A stretch of DNA of 64,000 nucleotides from Trochalopteron elliotii. Lineage: Eukaryota; Chordata; Aves; Passeriformes; Leiothrichidae. Position numbers and translations under genes: made by a program. Under the pieces are notes generated by a model, which searched no databases, was not told where the DNA came from, and saw nothing but the letters and a program-made list of their open reading frames with translations. The stretch is taken from contig JANPWX010000097.1 of NCBI GenBank assembly GCA_024734555.1, positions 6,630,811-6,694,810 on the forward strand, read 5' to 3'. How positions within the stretch are numbered: position 1 is the first letter of the stretch; each line of letters begins with the position of its first letter. Positions 13,051-24,600 of the stretch are shown here, piece by piece.

Positions 13051-13106
13051 TCACAAATATCCCAGATGTGCTATCTGGGCTTTGTGATTAATTATATATA
13101 ATCACA
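13051..13106. repeat. Overlapping hairpins
   Basis: TCACAAATATCCCAGAT (13051-13067) pairs with ATCTGGGCTTTGTGA (13073-13087) except for a small internal bulge, with a GTGCT loop. The 3' arm overlaps a second inverted repeat, TGTGATTA (13083-13090) with TAATCACA (13099-13106). Confidence 0.8.
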
Positions 13107-13919
13107 TTATCCCCTCTGTTTCATAAATGCAATAACTAAACAACTTTACACACATCATAAATTTTGAAATCTAAAACACAACTGGCATTTCCTATTATTA
13201 CATTCCATTATCACATGGTCTGGTCTCGAGACTTAACATTAATTTTCTTTTCAATATTCATGCACGTAAAACCTGTCTTCGCAAAAGCCTGGGAGAAAAA
13301 GGGTCCTAAGTAAGCTACAATACAGATTTACTTCAACATTAATTCTTTGCAACATAAAAACAACTGAAATTCTATTTTTGCAGTAACTTTAACTCACCTT
13401 AAACACCTTGTTCTATTATTAGAAACTATATGACTGCATTTCTATCTCTCACCTGTCATAGTGTAGCAAACAGGAGACAGTTAAACAAATACGCAGGGCA
13501 GAGCACGTGGACAAGTGTTATATACCACACAGTGAACGGCAGCAGTCACATTCATGTTGCTCCAAAAGAGTGTCCCTTCCAAAGGGATGGTTGGGCATTT
13601 CAACAAACAAAGTTCCTTCCAGATCTGGCTGGTTTACAAGGAGGCCCTGCTGAAGAAGTGCAAATCATTGTCCCTCTCCTAAAATAGCTTTCATGTACCA
13701 AGATGAGTGAGACACCTGCAAGGAGAACCAGGAAAGGATGCCCACCACCCAACCACTGCCACGTGCTGCAGAAAAAAGCCAGCTCAAGGTAGGTTGACAG
13801 GTACACCCACCCCCTGAACCAGCTGTTGAGCAGCCTCACACACCAGAACGAGCATTGGCTACCAGCAAACTCCCAGAAAAATAGCCAGACATCTTGGAAG
13901 CTGCCAGGAAAAACAGCTG

Positions 13920-13978
13920 GGCATCTGGGAGCTGCCAAGGGCTCAGCAGCTGGCAGAGTTAGGCTCTTCCCAGATGCC
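13920..13978. repeat. Inverted repeat, 11-bp arms
   Basis: GGCATCTGGGA (13920-13930) and TCCCAGATGCC (13968-13978) are exact reverse complements. A shorter CTGCC/GGCAG pair lies inside. Confidence 0.75.
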
Positions 13979-15354
13979 AAAATATCACCTTTCCCAAAAC
14001 TGCAGTGTGTTACTATGGGAACATGTGCCATAGCTCTCAAAACTGCAAAACTGGTCCACATTTCCAGGTGGAATTGATGCATAAAAGGAGACCAGCAATT
14101 CTTCAGCCTACAGGAAATGTCACCAGGTCCCAAATGAAATAATGGAACAGAGAGTGCTTCTGGATGCTCTCTACCAGGGCTGCAGACTTCAGTCACCACC
14201 TGGCTGCCCCCAGGCTTCTCTTGCTCTTTCACCTTGACTATGGGCGCATTTTTCTTTCACTGGGGCAGTCAGTCAGCTTGATTCAGTGACAGAGTCCGTT
14301 CCAAGAAACCTTTCTAGAGTGGCTTGTGCAGGATGAATGAAATCAATGGACCAGCTCTCAGGAGGAACCATGCTGCAAGGAAAACTGACAAAAATGCATT
14401 GTATGTTTATGCTATCTTTATCAGCCTTCCACCCAGTCACTACCTTACTGTTATGCTATTTAAAGTGTGGCAAATTTACAATGCTGTAAGTATTCTCAGA
14501 TTTTTTCCCCCTAATTCATTAAATTCACGAAGTCTGAAGTAGCTCAGACCACGTGCCATTGCTCAGCATTACTGTGATGCCTTGGGAAGGCTGACCTGAA
14601 ACAGAGACTGGACAGAGCTAGAGAATAAGGTAGGTATTTATTGAAAGGTCTTTAGGATACACCTTGGGCAGCACAAGAGCTGGGCCAGGGCTACACCCAA
14701 GGTCACAAAGTTTTTGTCCATTTGCATATTGGGGTTTAATTGTCCAACTACAGCCTCAGGTTGTGAGCTCTCATCCTTCTTGTTCCTCCCTTCAGTCCAC
14801 CGTTTATGCTTTTGGGCCTGAAAGACGTCCCTGGTCTTCAGCAGGGAAAGGATTTGTTTTGCCTACCTACTCTGTGAAGAGAGCTTACCAGCACTTAAAA
14901 TGAGGCTCAGAACTACACCCCTAGGCAGCACAGAATCTGAAACACACGAAAGCTAAAATTTAAGGCATCAGCTGGAACTTGAGTTCCAACTCCTAGGGCT
15001 TTAACAGTACCACGTGGAAACTGGTCCCGGCCCCAAATATTTTACAAACATTTATCCAGCTGTCATGCGTCAAAAGGGAAAGCAGAGACACTTCGTTTCT
15101 TTGAACACACAGTCCACTGAGGCACTGCACGAAATTCACGAGAAGAACAGCTGCTTATCGTGAGCTAGACAACAGAGGATGATACCGGAAAAAAACTAAG
15201 TACAGAAAAGCACGTCAGACAACTGACGTTTTTATTTGATGTTCCAAATATCTTTTGCGACCGAGAGGCTACAGCAGCCCTGACGAGGACGGGATGGGGA
15301 GAGCTCCGAGGACGCGAGGACGCGGCTGCCGCGGTAGGTCTGTGCCGGCACCGC

Positions 15355-15420
15355 GGGGCGGGACAGGCGGCAGGGAGGGAGGAGCGGCGGGGTGGGACAG
15401 GCGGCGGGGAGGGAGGGAGG
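15355..15420 (+). repeat. G-rich tandem repeat at gap edge
   Basis: GGGACAGGCGGC followed by (G)GGAGGGAGG occurs twice, beginning near 15360 and 15394, and the second copy runs into the N gap. The dense G-runs fit the G-quadruplex pattern on the plus strand. Confidence 0.8.
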
Positions 15421-15762
15421 NNNNNNNNNNNNNNNNNNNNNNNNNNNNNNNNNNNNNNNNNNNNNNNNNNNNNNNNNNNNNNNNNNNNNNNNNNNNNNNN
15501 NNNNNNNNNNNNNNNNNNNNNNNNNNNNNNNNNNNNNNNNNNNNNNNNNNNNNNNNNNNNNNNNNNNNNNNNNNNNNNNNNNNNNNNNNNNNNNNNNNNN
15601 NNNNNNNNNNNNNNNNNNNNNNNNNNNNNNNNNNNNNNNNNNNNNNNNNNNNNNNNNNNNNNNNNNNNNNNNNNNNNNNNNNNNNNNNNNNNNNNNNNNN
15701 NNNNNNNNNNNNNNNNNNNNNNNNNNNNNNNNNNNNNNNNNNNNNNNNNNNNNNNNNNNNNN
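15421..15762. other. Assembly gap (N run)
   Basis: 342 undetermined bases inside the COA6 promoter region. Confidence 1.
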
Positions 15763-15938
15763 TGGGACCCGCCCGCGCCCCAGGAAAGCGCCGGGATCGC
15801 TTCCGGAGCGCGACCTTCGCAGGCGGAGGCGGGCGGGTCGGGAAGCGAGCCTGGCACCGTGCGGGGCTCTCCCGAGCCTCAGCACCGCGGGCAGCGCTCG
15901 GACAGCGGCCGTGTGCTGCGTTCAGGGCGGCAGCCGGG

Positions 15939-16082
15939 ATGGCGGCGCCGACGATGAAGGAGAGGAAGGCGTGCTGGGGGGCCCGGGACGAGTTCTGGCA
16001 GTGCCTGGACAGCCACGGGGATGACGCCGCCAAGTGCGAGAAGCTGCGCCGGGCCTTCGAGTCGCGCTGCCCGCAGCAGTGG
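15939..16082 (+). CDS. COA6: COA6 coding exon 1
   Basis: ATG at 15939; donor CAGTGG|GTGAGC. It has 48 codons and contains all four conserved cysteines. Confidence 0.95.
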
Positions 16083-17301
16083 GTGAGCACCGTGCGCGCA
16101 TCCCTGGCAGCGGCGATGATGCAGCCGCTGCTTGGGGATGGCAGCTCCAGCTTTCTGCAGGGCCCAGCCTGGGCAGCCGGCAGCTTTCCGGAGAGAACCC
16201 TGCAGCCGTGTCAGGCGTAGCTTGGTTTGCACACTTCTGGCTGGCTGGGAAAGGACAGCTCCTGAGCGCACCCCTGACTGGCCCGGCAACTAAGAAAAGA
16301 AGTGTTAAGGGTGTAGTACAAAGAGGAGGGAAAATACGGTCTCAAACTTCCGGATAAACACAAAAAAAAAAAAAAAAAGAAAAAAAAAAAGAAAAGAAAA
16401 AAGAAAAAAAAGTTTTAGAAGACACTTGAAATATTGTAGAAGTACCCAGAAATTCCTGTTTAAAGGCCAGTACAGAAGGAAGGGAGCTGCCACACAGGCT
16501 GTGCAGGGCATAGCATTTTTAAGACTGGCATCTGATAGCTTGTGCATAAAAATACTTTTTTTCCATGTAGTATAATTCCACAGTAAGGCACCTGCCTGCA
16601 TGTAACCCCTTCATGTGTTTTTTATGAGCTCAGCCTGAGCTCAAGCTGTCATTCTTGAACAGGCACTGCCCTTTAGTAACAGTGGTGTTTGAGGGTCAGA
16701 ACAGTTCCTGTTGCAGGTGGTAGACTGAAGTCAGTTAAAAAGCCTGAGTACCTTCACAGCTGCTGCACTGACTTACACTTGGAACAGTACAGGTCTGCTG
16801 ATTGTTATCTCTAGGGATGATGGTCTCATCTGCAGTGCTTTGCACTGTGAACATCAGTGGTTCTAGACACTGAACTCAGAGGTTACATAGGCTGTGATAC
16901 CATTAGAAAAGCGGCTGGACTTACCTTTGCATCACAAATAATTTTTGTTCAAAGCAGCGAAAAGCATCTAACATCTTAATGAAGTAAGAGGGTGGTGAAC
17001 TTAAAAAACCTAAAGTTCACTTCCAAAATGGTAAAGAATGCCCAAAAACTAAACATGCCACTCTAGTCTTCAACTAACTCCTAACTTCAAGAAACTCCTA
17101 ACTAGTGCATTAAAATCCTTAAGTTCAGTGACCACAGACTGTTTACACAAAGCCCCTTCCTCTTGCTAGTTTCTTCTAATGAACATAGTTTCTCTTTTTA
17201 AACAGGTTAAACACTTCGACAAAAGAAGAGACTTTTTAAAATATAAAAAGAAGCTTGAAACTGAAGGGTTTCATCCTCCAGAAGCTGCTGGAAAGTCTTA
17301 G
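15939..17301 (+). CDS. COA6: COA6, cytochrome c oxidase assembly factor 6, complete
   Basis: Two coding exons, 15939-16082 and 17206-17301, join in phase 0 to give 79 residues, the same length as the usual short human form. The protein begins MAAPTMKERKACWGARDEFW and ends PPEAAGKS. Two cysteine pairs are visible: C12-x9-C22 and C33-x10-C44, the twin CX(n)C fold imported into the mitochondrial intermembrane space and oxidised by the Mia40 pathway. COA6 takes part in copper delivery to COX2 with SCO1/SCO2. The C-terminal exon is basic (KHFDKRRDFLKYKKKLE). The chosen ATG has G at -3 and G at +4; a second Met at codon 6 is possible. It converges with TARBP1. Confidence 0.96.
16083..17205 (+). other. 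COA6: COA6 intron
   Basis: GT-AG intron of 1123 nt. It has an A-rich low-complexity stretch at about 16360-16411 and nothing else recognisable. Confidence 0.9.
16360..16411. repeat. A-rich low-complexity tract
   Basis: Nearly uninterrupted A with occasional G inside the COA6 intron. Confidence 0.9.
17206..17301 (+). CDS. COA6: COA6 terminal coding exon
   Basis: Acceptor ..TCTTTTTAAACAG|GTTAAACAC; TAG stop at 17299-17301. It encodes VKHFDKRRDFLKYKKKLETE and the Pro/Glu/Ala-rich end. Confidence 0.95.
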   Translation, partial: VKHFDKRRDFLKYKKKLETEGFHPPEAAGKS

Positions 17302-18000
17302 GAACTCTGCTCTCTAATCAAGTGGGAGTAACTACAGAAGGAAGAAGCCAGAGAAAGCAACAGAAGCTGCTTGAGTGCAAGAACTGGTAATGTAGCAGTC
17401 TCCCTGAAATGCGGACTGCTCTTCTTGTTGCCAGGTCTCATGCGTGTACTAAAAAAAGAGGTCATGGACAGCTTTCTGATGAGTTTAAGCCAAAGAAATA
17501 TGGTGTAGGGCTGTCCACAAATTTGAGGGTTTGAATGTATAATTACTAAAATTGTTTCACAGGAATAAATGCCTATTTAATACTGCAATGTACATATTCT
17601 CAAGAGAAAATGAAATTTTCAGTAAGTGAACCAGCTTTTTCCTAAAATAAAGTCCATTCCAACTTGCCTTTCTTGTCAAAAGCAGTGGGTTGTATAATAA
17701 AATCTGTATTTCAAAGTATTTTTAAATCAGATATTAATTTATACAACAGTGGCCATTAGAGGACCTAAAGCAATCCTTTGCGTATGATGTGTAATTTTCT
17801 GGTTTGAGGATGCTCATTTTTTATAAGCAGTAGAAATTTTTACATTGGTGATAGTTCTAGCAGATACTGACTGAAAACCTATGTCCAGTTTTCTCACAAT
17901 TGTCACATTATGGCCTTTTGTAGAATTGGATTACCTTAATGATGTAGCCTTATTTTAAGGTACAGACTGTTTACAGCAGAATTAATAAATGTGACTCCAG
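17302..18000 (+). other. COA6: COA6 3' UTR with several candidate poly(A) signals
   Basis: AATAAA occurs at 17564-17569, 17646-17651, 17697-17702 and 17984-17989. Which is used cannot be decided from sequence. Confidence 0.6.
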
Positions 18001-18224
18001 AAGGCATTTATAAACAAGGAGCAGCATTGAATGTAATTATGTAAGAGAAGTTGCCTTCCAAAGATCATATAATCTAGTATATCTAGGGGCTGCAGTCATT
18101 TAATACTATGGCTAAAGGCATGACTTCAATTTCAAGTGCAGTCACCAAAGTGATTGCAGTAAAAATCCTGTGTTTTCAGTTTGGGATTGTTCACAGTACT
18201 GTGCTGACATTCAGCAGAAAAAAC

Positions 18225-18444
18225 ACATGCCACATGCAATATAAATATTTATTTCAAATGCAACAATTTAAGGAGGTAAAGTATTAAGGCATTTAAAAGT
18301 CACTCTGAACACTACAGAGAATAGAACATGCAAAGTTAAGAATTCTTGTTCACCCTGAGTTTTTATCTCATCTATTCAGAATTTCACGTCATAGCACCAT
18401 AGGAAGCCATCCAGCTGTACAGTAAGGCACAGGTCTCTGGGCAG
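18225..18444 (-). other. TARBP1: TARBP1 3' UTR with poly(A) signal
   Basis: The minus-strand AATAAA appears as TTTATT at 18248-18253, about 190 nt after the stop codon. Cleavage is expected near 18230. Confidence 0.6.
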
Positions 18445-18607
18445 TTACTGTTGTTTTTGCTTGATCACTTGTTGTCTTGTGTACTCCCAGATCAGCAGAG
18501 CTCCGCTCACATGGACATTGAGTGACCGAATAATGCCCTGCTGAGGAATTTCCACACAAACATCCAGATGGTGAATCAGGTTGGCTGGGATTCCTTCGTG
18601 TTCATTT
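18445..18607 (-). CDS. TARBP1: TARBP1 exon 30 (terminal coding)
   Basis: Acceptor ..TTTACTAG|A; the first base completes Gly. It encodes [20 protein letters not shown] then [20 protein letters not shown], the SPOUT motif 3 knot, and a short Gln/Lys tail before TAA. Confidence 0.96.
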
Positions 18608-21600
18608 CTAGTAAAGAAGAAACAGTAACTTGTATCTGAGCAAGGGCATTTGTGTTCCAGAAAGCAAAAAATGCAAATGTCAAAACAGCATCAAACACCT
18701 TTTGACAAACGGGCCATCTGCCTACGGGGTAACTAGTGACAAGAAATGAATTTTTTGAAAAACAGTAATACATTACAAAGAAAACATGGAGAGAGCTGAC
18801 TTAAGTTTTGATGTAAAAAACCTGGCAGAAGACTCAATTTTCAGTTCACTAGTCCAGCAATAGCTGAGTACTCAGCATAGAGACTCTGCTTTTGTTTTTA
18901 AAATCCATATATAGTGAAATGACCATGGTATGAAGCTGCTGGCACAGCAGGAAAGCTCAACTGCCCACTTTACATTCAGGTCTCATCACAAAGGAATGTC
19001 AAAACTGAGCACACCAGAAGATACTGAAGTTTACTGGTAATTAAAACTATCGTTTTTAATTTAAAGAGAACAAAGTGATTATGAGCACTCCAAACTGAAG
19101 ACAAGCTACGTATAAAAAAAGTTGGAAAAAAACTTTGTCCTAAGAGGACAGCCAGGCCTTTCTTCCTGATCTCCCTCAGCAGCCCTGCAATGCCAGGAGC
19201 TTTCTCACTTGTATGTGCTTTACTGCAGACATTTTATCTGCAATATATATATAATCTCTCTCTATAAAAATGTTTTATATATTGCAGATAGATACAGATC
19301 TATATCTAGATGTGATACAACGTATCAATCTTGAGCTCACCACAGCCCACACACCCAGGGCCCCACATAACTAAACTGAACAGGTTAGCACTCCCAGAAA
19401 AATACAACCCATGCTGTTGCTACCTTCACCAGCTAAAAGGTGTTACAGTGTATGTATAGGTTATTAAATATGAGAAGGGTCATTCAGTAGATATCAATAC
19501 CTTGTGGTCCTTAGCACAAAAAGCCAAGGACTGCTCTTCCATAATCATTTCCCATTCCAGAATCACCTTTACCAGTGTCACTTGGTTTTCATATGGCCAA
19601 ACTCTGACTAGAAAAAGGGACGGACTGCAAGAGGTAGATTTACAAAACAGTATGTGTGCTCTTACCCCAGCAATAATAGTGATTTCTCTGGGAAGCAATA
19701 TTCTGTAAGATCAAAACTTTTAGCTGTCTGCTCCACACCAATAATAGTGTAGCCTTCCGTTTTCTTCTGCTGTAAATAATCAACAAGCTGAGATGGTTTC
19801 ACCTATGCATTAAAAGTAGAGAAAAATATAAAAATACTTAAATATCACCTTTTGTAAACTTCTGAAGTTACTGTAAAAAAAAAAGTTACTTGAACACTTC
19901 TTAAGATGAATGACTTTTATCCCCAAAGACTCTGTCCATATACATAGCTTAACATTTTAAAAGCTCTTCAGCAGTAGCACAAAAAGTTATGTAATGCCAC
20001 AAAATACACCCACCAATACAATGAAGAAAGATGTAACAATGACAGCTCACATAATCAGTTTATCACAGCAATAAGAAATTGCAAGTATTTTCTAAATTGT
20101 TTTTTATAAGGTTGACCCAAAACATACAAGATTAATGTCAGAGATAACAGCAGGAGCTTCCATTAAACAAAAAGATAACTTTTTCAAGATAAAAAATATC
20201 AGACTCTGAACTATGCATCTGACAAACTGAAGCTGCTGAGTGCACTTTTGAGCTATTAAAATGTTTCCATTCACCTCAACAAGGGGGAGCCACTGCTCTG
20301 CAGAAACACTCAGATGCTGAAACTGTTTATCCTGTATATAATGAAGACTGCCAACAACTAGTGCAGATGCCCCAAATATTTCACTTGTACGACATAAACC
20401 TAGAAAAACAAGAAATAAAGTGATTTTTGTGTAGAAAATAAGCACCAAGCCAGAACACCAAGTGAAAATGACAAAGAATGCTAAAGAGAAATGGCTACTT
20501 TATCTATATTTAATTAGTTTCAGTTCTTCCAAGCCACACCTTGCTCCATATAAATTACAGGAAAAATGTTTTGTAACTTAGCAGAAAGATAAAAATTAGA
20601 AAAGCGCTGTGTCTGATAACACAAAGAAGGGGGTTTAAGTGTCCAAGCCTTAGCAAGCATGGATGGTTTGACACATCCACACACAAGCTTAAGCTTTAAA
20701 TCCAGAACCTGTTAAATTAAAGAGGATGACACATAACAGCATTACAATGCAGACAGCACCAGCTTATGGGCTTTTCATTACTCACTGCAATTACTGAAAC
20801 TGCTAACATCAAACACAATGGCAATGAAGTATTTGCAGGATTTATTATGTCACAGCTGACACATCATGAAGGCAGTCTTACTCAGGAAATGGGACTCTGC
20901 TGTCCAACAGATAGGAGAATCTCGTTGGTTTACAAGATTGGTTCAATTGTTATAGAAAATAAATGAAAAAGCAGATCATTTCCTTTGCCTACACAGTTGA
21001 AAAACTCAACTGTAGCAAATACAGTTGAGAATCAGCAAGAAACTGAGCATGATTTCCAGCAAAATTCTACTTAATTAATGTATGCTATGTGTAAGTACTT
21101 TTTTTTTTCTTAAAATGTAACTGCAGAAGACCCCTTTCTCTGAAGTGAGTAGGATTTTCTTTGGCTACCAGTTTCTTTCAGCATAATGATCTATTGTTCT
21201 GAACAGTACTTAAATAATTTTCTAATTATCAACAAAAATAAATTAACTTCTATTATCTAAGTGTGCTCCAAGGTCTAAAATAAAAGTTTGAAAATGTGCA
21301 ATTAACCTTACCTCCTAAATTGGTAGGTTTATCAATAAGTGAGGCCACCACAATCAGTCTGCTGTTTGATTTGCCAAGTTTAGCAGCACGATCCTGAAAT
21401 GCCATTTCCAAGTCTAAACTAGGAGTGCTGTTCTTCCAGGGTATAATCTTTTTCTGAACATCAGTCCACTCTGGCTGGCTGTCTGCTTCAGCTGAATGTG
21501 AACCTGTAACAACAAACTCCATGTTGATACGGATATGCAGTGAGAGTAGTGCTTCAATAAAGAAGATAATCCACATAGTAATCCTGGAGATACCATTCAT

Positions 21601-24600
21601 CATCTACAAGTATTTTATGGGACATGTTCTGCTCACACAGATGCAAGTTTACTTCAGCTGAAAAACCAGAGATCAGACTATCACCCTGATTCTTCAACTT
21701 TCTGATTGTTTTTAGTTCTACTGGAGCTTTCTCACGAATTAAACATAAACAAATACTGATGTTTTTGTAAACAACATCCTTTCTAAGAGGAAGAACGAAG
21801 TGACGGACTTCTGAGTTGACCACTGAGGTCAGAGAGGTGGTCCTCTTGTCCCCCAATCCTTGATCAAATTCCAAATCCTATTTAAACCCCAAATCATAAT
21901 AAACTTCCTTCGCTTCTCACTTTGGATGGTGAATGTGGTTTCTTTCGTGTCGTGAACAGCGACATCAGACTGAATACAGATGCACACAGCTACTCCATAC
22001 AAATAATTAAAATGAATACAGACTGGCTATACTTTACCCATGTCTTGCTGAGACCAGTCACTTGGTTTCAGATCACGAAGTTCCATTCGGGAATGGCACC
22101 ACTGAAATGCTGCTGGCAAAGGAATGTCAGTGAATCTGTCAAATTTAGAGAGGGGCATCCATTCATCTTCAGCAAGTTCCGAGAGGTGGGGAAGAGTGTA
22201 AAATATTGTCTGCAATGCAACACACTGTCATCAGCAGAGAGTCACTAAAGCAAGCAGAAACAGGTAATTAATCCCTGGTAGTTTAATGGAACATGTCTAT
22301 TATCTAACCTCCTATGCTTTTAATACTTGTTTTTTCTTGGTACTTAATACAGACATACCAGTATGTCTCTCAATAACTTTACTTATTGTGCTATCCAAAA
22401 CTTCAGCTTATTCTGTCTAATTAAAATTTTCCTGAGGATCTGCACTGATTACTGTTCTGAAAATCTAGAATACCAAAGAATTAATGCTTCTCAGCACAAG
22501 GGTCTAGAGAAAATCTTGTATGTGTAACACTAAAGAGTTTTCAAATACTCTTAAAACTTTCTAGTAAAGCATGTGGATTTATTTAATGTCAAAAGAAAAA
22601 TAGTTGAAAGCATTAAAATCTAGTGGTAGAATCCAGCTCAGCACAACCAGTACATCTAGCTAACCATGATTTATCAAGGAGGAAAAACCACACATCCCAA
22701 GGGAAAGACTGAGTAAGTCAAAGAGTTTAAAACCCAGACTGCTTGTTTATCCCGATGCACCCTTCAAGACAAAGGTGAAGATGCACCCTGAATACATTTA
22801 AATGCTTCACAAATACTAGTCTTGCTTTGTTGAGATTTTTCCTCCTGTTCAGCACATTTAGCTGAAAGTTCCTCCTATTTAGCACATTTGTGTTCACAAA
22901 AATATTTCACAGAACACCAGTTAGAAGAAGAAACAATTTCTTCTGTCAAAGATGGGCACTGTTTCTGCAAAAACATATACCCCATTCATATCCATGCTTT
23001 CCTTGTATTTTGAGCTTAGTCTTTTGTCTCTTCTATTTATCTGCACCTTTATTTTGCCTTCCATTTTCAATAATGAAAATGTTTATTCAGCTGTCAGTTA
23101 TTTGAGCAATATCAAAAAAGGTGGCTGAAAAAGGTGCTCTGGAAGTGATACATATTTATCCCATTCCCATCAAACAACCCAGTTAAGCAACTTCAACATC
23201 TGTTCTGGGAACAGATGCCTTAAAAATCCTAATTAACTACCTCAACTGAGGAGATGGTCTTCAGTTGCTAGAATGAACCTTTCCAGTCACAAATATAAAA
23301 CCTGATTAATTAGTTTTATAAACCTATTATAAACCTGATTAATAGGTGCCACAGATAGGCACGTTCATCACACATACCTCTTCCTAACTGACCTGGGTTT
23401 TAACACAGTACCAAGTAGAAAAACTAAGATGCAATCTTATTCTAAAGCCCATCATAATCTGGGCAAAGTAATTCCTTGGGCTTTTAAACTAATAATAGTT
23501 GATAATTTCATCCCATATTAGAAGATACCAAAAAAGATAAAAATACAGCTGTAAAATAGACAAATGGCATGGTCTTGGACTTGCCTCTAGGCTATAATCC
23601 TCAACTGGATGAAATGTTGCAAAGAAGAAGTGATCTTGGATTCGCTGCCAGTTTCTTTTGGCATTCCTGCAAGTGCAGAAAGTAATGCAGGATAAAAACA
23701 CAATGTGCTGGATATTCTTAAAAATTCAATTGTCAGATTGGCATAAGGCAACCTAATTTATTTACTATATATTGTATAGAAAAGAAAAGACTTCAACAAT
23801 TAAGGGGCCATTTTTAAAAAATGAACAGCATTCAGAAAATAAGCTTTATTTATGTTTCAAGAAAGGGCCATAACACATCTTCCAATTCTATTATCAAAAG
23901 GAGTATCCCATGGAAACTGGATACTAGCCTATGGTTCAGTGTCAGCTTTTAGCTGTTAAAAAAAGTCAAGACTCTTCCCCCCTTTGCTGCTTTTTTCCAT
24001 ATCATGTCTCCCTATACCAACTTCTTTTAAAATAGAGATAAAAAAACCCACAAAACCCCATAAAAATTATCAAGTGCCATTTTAGAACACAACTTGCTGC
24101 AAATGGCACAGAAGAAAAATGTTAAGATGCAAAGAATGTTACTAACCCTGTGCCATGCATGTTTTCCACTTGTTGAAGGCTAGATTCAATAACTGGCGTC
24201 AGAGCTTCAAATTCTTCCACATGCAGCATTCTGCACATAGCCCAGATTTTTTTAAGGGCAATTAATGCATAAAGTCGAACACTGAAATTATGGCTGAAAC
24301 ACCACTGCAGAACAACTATGAGGGCTTTCTTCAGAGCTGGCTTCTAAAGAAACAAAGACAAAGAAGCTTCTTTTATGTTAAGTTTTAATGTACCATTCAG
24401 AAGTCATTGAGTGGCCCAAGAAAATGTTCCTCAAAAGACATCCTTTTGGAAATCACAAAGCTTTAAAATGATACTGATTTCCTTCTTTCCATCTCATCAG
24501 GACAAAACCTACAGCCTCACTTGTTCTTTGAAAATGTATTCATTTGCTTTAAAAATCATTATTCTGCCTGCAAGGAAACCTCTACTTACTTCTGATTAAA

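Larger units (their letters stand above)
11207..15230. other. Intergenic interval, no gene recognised (distal part)
   Basis: AT-rich DNA with inverted repeats at 13051-13106 and 13920-13978. The 210-codon minus-strand ORF at 13600-14232 has unnatural Trp/Cys/Phe-rich composition and no splice or start support, so it is not called. No known gene is expected between SLC35F3 and COA6. Confidence 0.6.
15250..15938 (+). promoter_or_regulatory. COA6: COA6 CpG-rich promoter/5' region, interrupted by assembly gap
   Basis: GC and CpG content rises sharply on both sides of the N run, and this region leads directly into the COA6 start codon. No TATA box is seen. The reading frame of COA6 stays open upstream of the ATG to the gap edge, so a longer N-terminal isoform cannot be excluded. 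Confidence 0.65.

Noticed and set aside
13600..14232. 210-codon minus-strand ORF
   Set aside because: Trp/Cys/Phe-rich, implausible composition, no family, no splice or promoter context; the interval also contains an inverted repeat. Probably a chance ORF in locally GC-richer DNA.
15255..16220. 321-codon plus-strand ORF across the N gap
   Set aside because: Length is created by undetermined bases. Only its COA6 exon 1 portion (15939-16082) is coding; the rest runs through the promoter and into the intron.
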